Source of the DNA: Hemileia vastatrix
Lineage: Eukaryota > Basidiomycota > Pucciniomycetes > Pucciniales > Zaghouaniaceae
Assembly (NCBI GenBank): GCA_030280995.1
Contig: JASXTE010000004.1
Coordinates: 16,078,501 to 16,142,500, forward strand
DNA: 64,000 nucleotides
Reading direction: 5' to 3'
Below the pieces are notes generated by a model, which did not search any database, was not told the DNA's origin, and worked only from the letters and a program-made list of their open reading frames with translations. The translations under genes and the position numbers were made by a program. Position 1 is the first letter of the stretch. Every line of letters begins with the position of its first letter. Positions 61,244 through 64,000 of this stretch are shown piece after piece.

Positions 61244-61417
61244 TATAATAATACTTAGAAAATTTAGTGATATCCTATTAAATCATACACTAAGTGCCTA
61301 CTAATAAATTACTGTGATTTTAATTTGAAGTTAATGAGAAAAACCTAAGAAATGACTGAATTGTGAATTAAAATTGACTAGACAGCTATTGTGTTATGCA
61401 TAAGAACTGAAGATGAA

Positions 61418-61785
61418 GTTACTCACTGGTTACTAAGAGGGTACTGACTTGCTACTGAGATGTGACTGACTGGTTACTCAGAAGTAACTGACTAATTACT
61501 GAGAATTGACTGACTTCTTACTGCAAAGTTACTGAATGGCTACTGAGAAGTGACTGACTTGTTACTGATAAGTGACTGACTGGTTATTGAGAAGTAGCTG
61601 ACTGGAAAATGATAGGTGATGGACTGGTTACTCAGAAGTGACAGGCTTGTTACTGAGAATTGAATGAATAGTTACTGATAAGTAAGTTAATTTTTACTGG
61701 GAAGTAACTGACTGTTTACTGAAAAATAACTGAATTTTTACTGATAAGTATTTTACTAGCTACTAAGAATTGAAAGTCTAATTAC
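61418..61785. repeat. Minisatellite, ~22-bp unit
   Basis: About sixteen diverged tandem copies of a unit close to GTTACTGAGAAGTGACTGAC-TG. Non-coding. Confidence 0.8.
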
Positions 61786-63879
61786 TGATTTTGGAAAGAG
61801 TGGTGACTAAGAAGTTACTGATGTCATATAAAGAGAATAATATAGAAGAATGCAACCATAATTATTATAAATTTTATAAGGAGGGAAAATGATTCTTCTT
61901 AGAGGTAGTATATCAGAAGAGCAAGCAGATGACACTAAAAAATTTGGGTGAATTTCCACTGCAAGAAACACCCTTATGTTTGCACTCTCTTCCATTCAAA
62001 ACTGTGAAGAAAACAGCAAACAAACAATGTAGTTTCCAATACCTCCAAAATTGCAAAAATCTTTTCCAGCTTGACTCACCTACTTCTCATCTAAAATTTT
62101 TCTTTATTTCATTTCTTAGTTTTATTTAACTTATCTTTGGATTATGGCTTCACTTACTTACACATATAGCAGCTTTAAATAAATTTTAGGTGTCAGTGTG
62201 TATTTTTTCTAAGTAAAAATAATATTTCTGAACCAATTGTGATGTAATTAGATATAGAAAGTGCCTTTTTTTTTCTTTTTTAAGACATGGTGGAAGCAAT
62301 GAATAAAGGTCAAATATTTCAAAAAATAACTTTGAAGAGGAATCTAACTGTAGTTCTAAGTAGTTGGTGCAAATTTCAGCTGTTGATCACCCAAGTCCTT
62401 ACACAATGAGAAATGGTCAAATTAAAGAGCAATTACACCCCCCTATATTAGTTTCTATCTCTTACAAGACTTAACACAAAAAATAAATTTATTTTCCCTA
62501 AGCTAATAAGATTAATTTAATTATTAATTTCCCAACTTTACAAGATTAATAAAATAAGTAGATTGAAGTTTAAATTTTTTCCTAAACCACCTTATGAAAC
62601 CCTTAAAGCCTTTATGTCTTGGCCCAAAAATAATATTCTTCAAGTTGAATCTCAAAAGGATCATAAAAAACTAATTTTAAAAACTTGTAAAATAATTGAG
62701 AATTTGATTGGGCAGATTCATAAGATTGATAGACCATCAATAAGTGGAAGTGGAATATAAAGATTGCATTCATAAAGACATTTGCAAATTAAATGAAATT
62801 CAACATTTTGTGGTGTATTTTCTCTGGTTTTTTCAGTTTTTAATGGAAAAAAGTGCAAACATTAGGTTTAAATTTTCACTGGAGACACCACCTGAATGTT
62901 CATAGTGTGATTCACTTCATTGGAAAACTTGTTAAATAACTTGAACTATTGTCTAATTTATTTTTCACTTGAAGTATTTTGACAGTAAATTTACCAGCCC
63001 CAGTCCTAGTCATAATTAGAACCCCAGAAGAATGTCCTCTGTTCTTATCAACTGAGTGGTCATCAAAAAGTGACTAATTTTTGACTCAGGGTGAGCAAGA
63101 TTTTACTGAGAATTTTCTAAGCACTTACTGATGCCAAAAAATCACATAAATTTTTTTTCACAAAACTAAGCTTCAAATGAGGTTTAGTTTTTCTTCAGAC
63201 CAATTTCATTAAAGCTTCACCCTTCATATTCATTTTCATCATCACTGACTCAACTTGTGTTCAATTTTTTGTGAGTAGGGTTCAATTTTGTGGAGTTTCT
63301 AAAAATTATGCTGAAAATATTGTGTGGAGTATCACTATGACACATTTTTTTGACATATGGAACATCAATAACACAAAAGTTGGGTAATTTTTGTACCATT
63401 TTTATGCCCTAAAACAAAACAATTTTTTGCAGTGTATTGTACTCATCATATTAAATAGTGCAAAATATTATACAAATTAAAACCCATTCCTTGGGTAAAG
63501 AGTGCATCATTTCTCAAAATCTGAAAATAGAAAATTTTCTTGGAAAGTTGATTTCATTCATTCTTGCCTGATATAAATCTTGAAATAATATTTTGTGAAG
63601 ATTATTATTATTCTTCCATTAAGAAATATAAGATTCAAACTTTTAATAATCCTTGACAGTACTTGAACTAATCAACATAAATTTATTTTTACAAATTTAG
63701 AAGAAAATATATTTCCTTACATGATAATTTAGATCAAAAAGGATAATTAATTTAAGTATACTATATTATTTTAATTCCACTACATTTTTACCAATTTTCG
63801 GTAACCTTCACAATAATTAATGATACCATTTGTGTAGATTTCCATTAAAAAAATTTTTTTTGTTAAAATTCAAAACAAT
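61786..63879. other. Interior of the long-TIR element, no supported gene
   Basis: AT-rich. One open stretch at 62563-62760 (+; KFFPKPPYETLKAFMSW, ENLIGQIHKIDRPS) looks somewhat protein-like but is short and unrecognised. No transposase motif found. Confidence 0.35.
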
Positions 63880-64000
63880 CAATTATTATATATTTTTATT
63901 ATAAATAATCTAGAATGTATTTGAATTTTATTTTGTGATTTTTTGTTGTTATGCTGGTTCATTTTTTGCTTTTCTATGAGAAAGGCAACAAAAAGTCTCA

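Larger units (their letters stand above)
59007..64000. mobile_element. Element with long terminal inverted repeats (cut by window edge)
   Basis: 59007-59127 (TGAGACTTTTTTTTGCCTTT..) reappears inverted at 63880-64000, with about 85-90% identity by eye over 120 bp. The similarity resumes past the mini-CACTA, with GATTGTTTT after 59375 against the inverted sequence near 63875. The span is about 5 kb and the right arm continues beyond the window. The interior is AT-rich with no transposase seen, so the superfamily is unknown. Outer boundaries and any target duplication cannot be set. Confidence 0.6.

Noticed and set aside
62563..62760. Plus-strand frame with protein-like composition
   Set aside because: Short and unrecognised; mentioned in the region note only. 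A profile search would decide.

Overview
The window looks like an AT-rich, transposon-packed piece of a fungal nuclear genome. A rust fungus (Pucciniales, Basidiomycota) fits best, but that is inference. The support is short GT-AG introns of about 50-120 nt, one intron-bearing fungal-type metabolic gene, Ty3/gypsy elements with chromodomain integrases, and PIF/Harbinger-like transposons with SANT/NAM-type partner proteins. There are no bacterial operons, CRISPR arrays, rRNA genes or recognisable tRNA genes. Only one ordinary host gene is visible: a four-exon glucose-6-phosphate 1-epimerase at 30851-31942 (+). Nearly everything else is mobile DNA in nested layers. || LAYOUT. 1-6735: right-hand part of a minus-strand chromovirus (copy 1) with its 5' LTR at the right. 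6814-22144: composite DNA transposon A, carrying a deleted transposase, a TET/JBP-like oxygenase relic and a SANT-like relic. It is interrupted by a truncated retroelement (8701-10974) and a full-length chromovirus, copy 2 (12706-22075, 5-bp target duplication ATAAT). 22331-29932: composite transposon B, the mirror image of A, with SANT/coiled-coil gene (+), TET/JBP-like gene (-) and DDE transposase (-). 30851-31942: host gene. 32688-33108: a 421-bp MITE made only of the two ends of the composite family. 33.1-37.0 kb: a second, ALP1-type Harbinger transposase pseudogene (+), a large foldback repeat, and a NAM-associated-type pseudogene (-). 39.8-57.2 kb: an old chromovirus (copy 4) split inside its integrase by copy 3 (41039-54400), which is itself split inside its reverse transcriptase by a CACTA-like element (44920-49455). 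57.5-58.2 kb: pyrimidine tract. 59.0 kb to the end: an element with at least 120-bp inverted termini, one arm carrying a mini-CACTA, plus a 22-bp minisatellite. || MOST INTERESTING. Composites A and B share one architecture: transposase and TET/JBP-like gene run inward from one end, and a SANT/coiled-coil DNA-binding gene runs inward from the other. The genes converge on GGGTATCACC / GGCAATACCC repeats. Both are bounded by AGGGGGTATC-type inverted ends with matching 3-bp target duplications. This looks like an autonomous PIF/Harbinger-like transposon that carries a TET/JBP-like 2-oxoglutarate oxygenase. TET/JBP genes in fungi are best known from KDZ transposons. Both TET-like copies lack the expected metal-ligand histidine and the 2OG-contacting arginine. 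|| A second point is that the chromovirus gag region holds two overlapping open frames. The frame with the better conserved protein ends at the same TGG-TAA inside a GTAAG donor-like site in every copy. || All identifications come from reading the sequence and from remembered family motifs. No database search was run.
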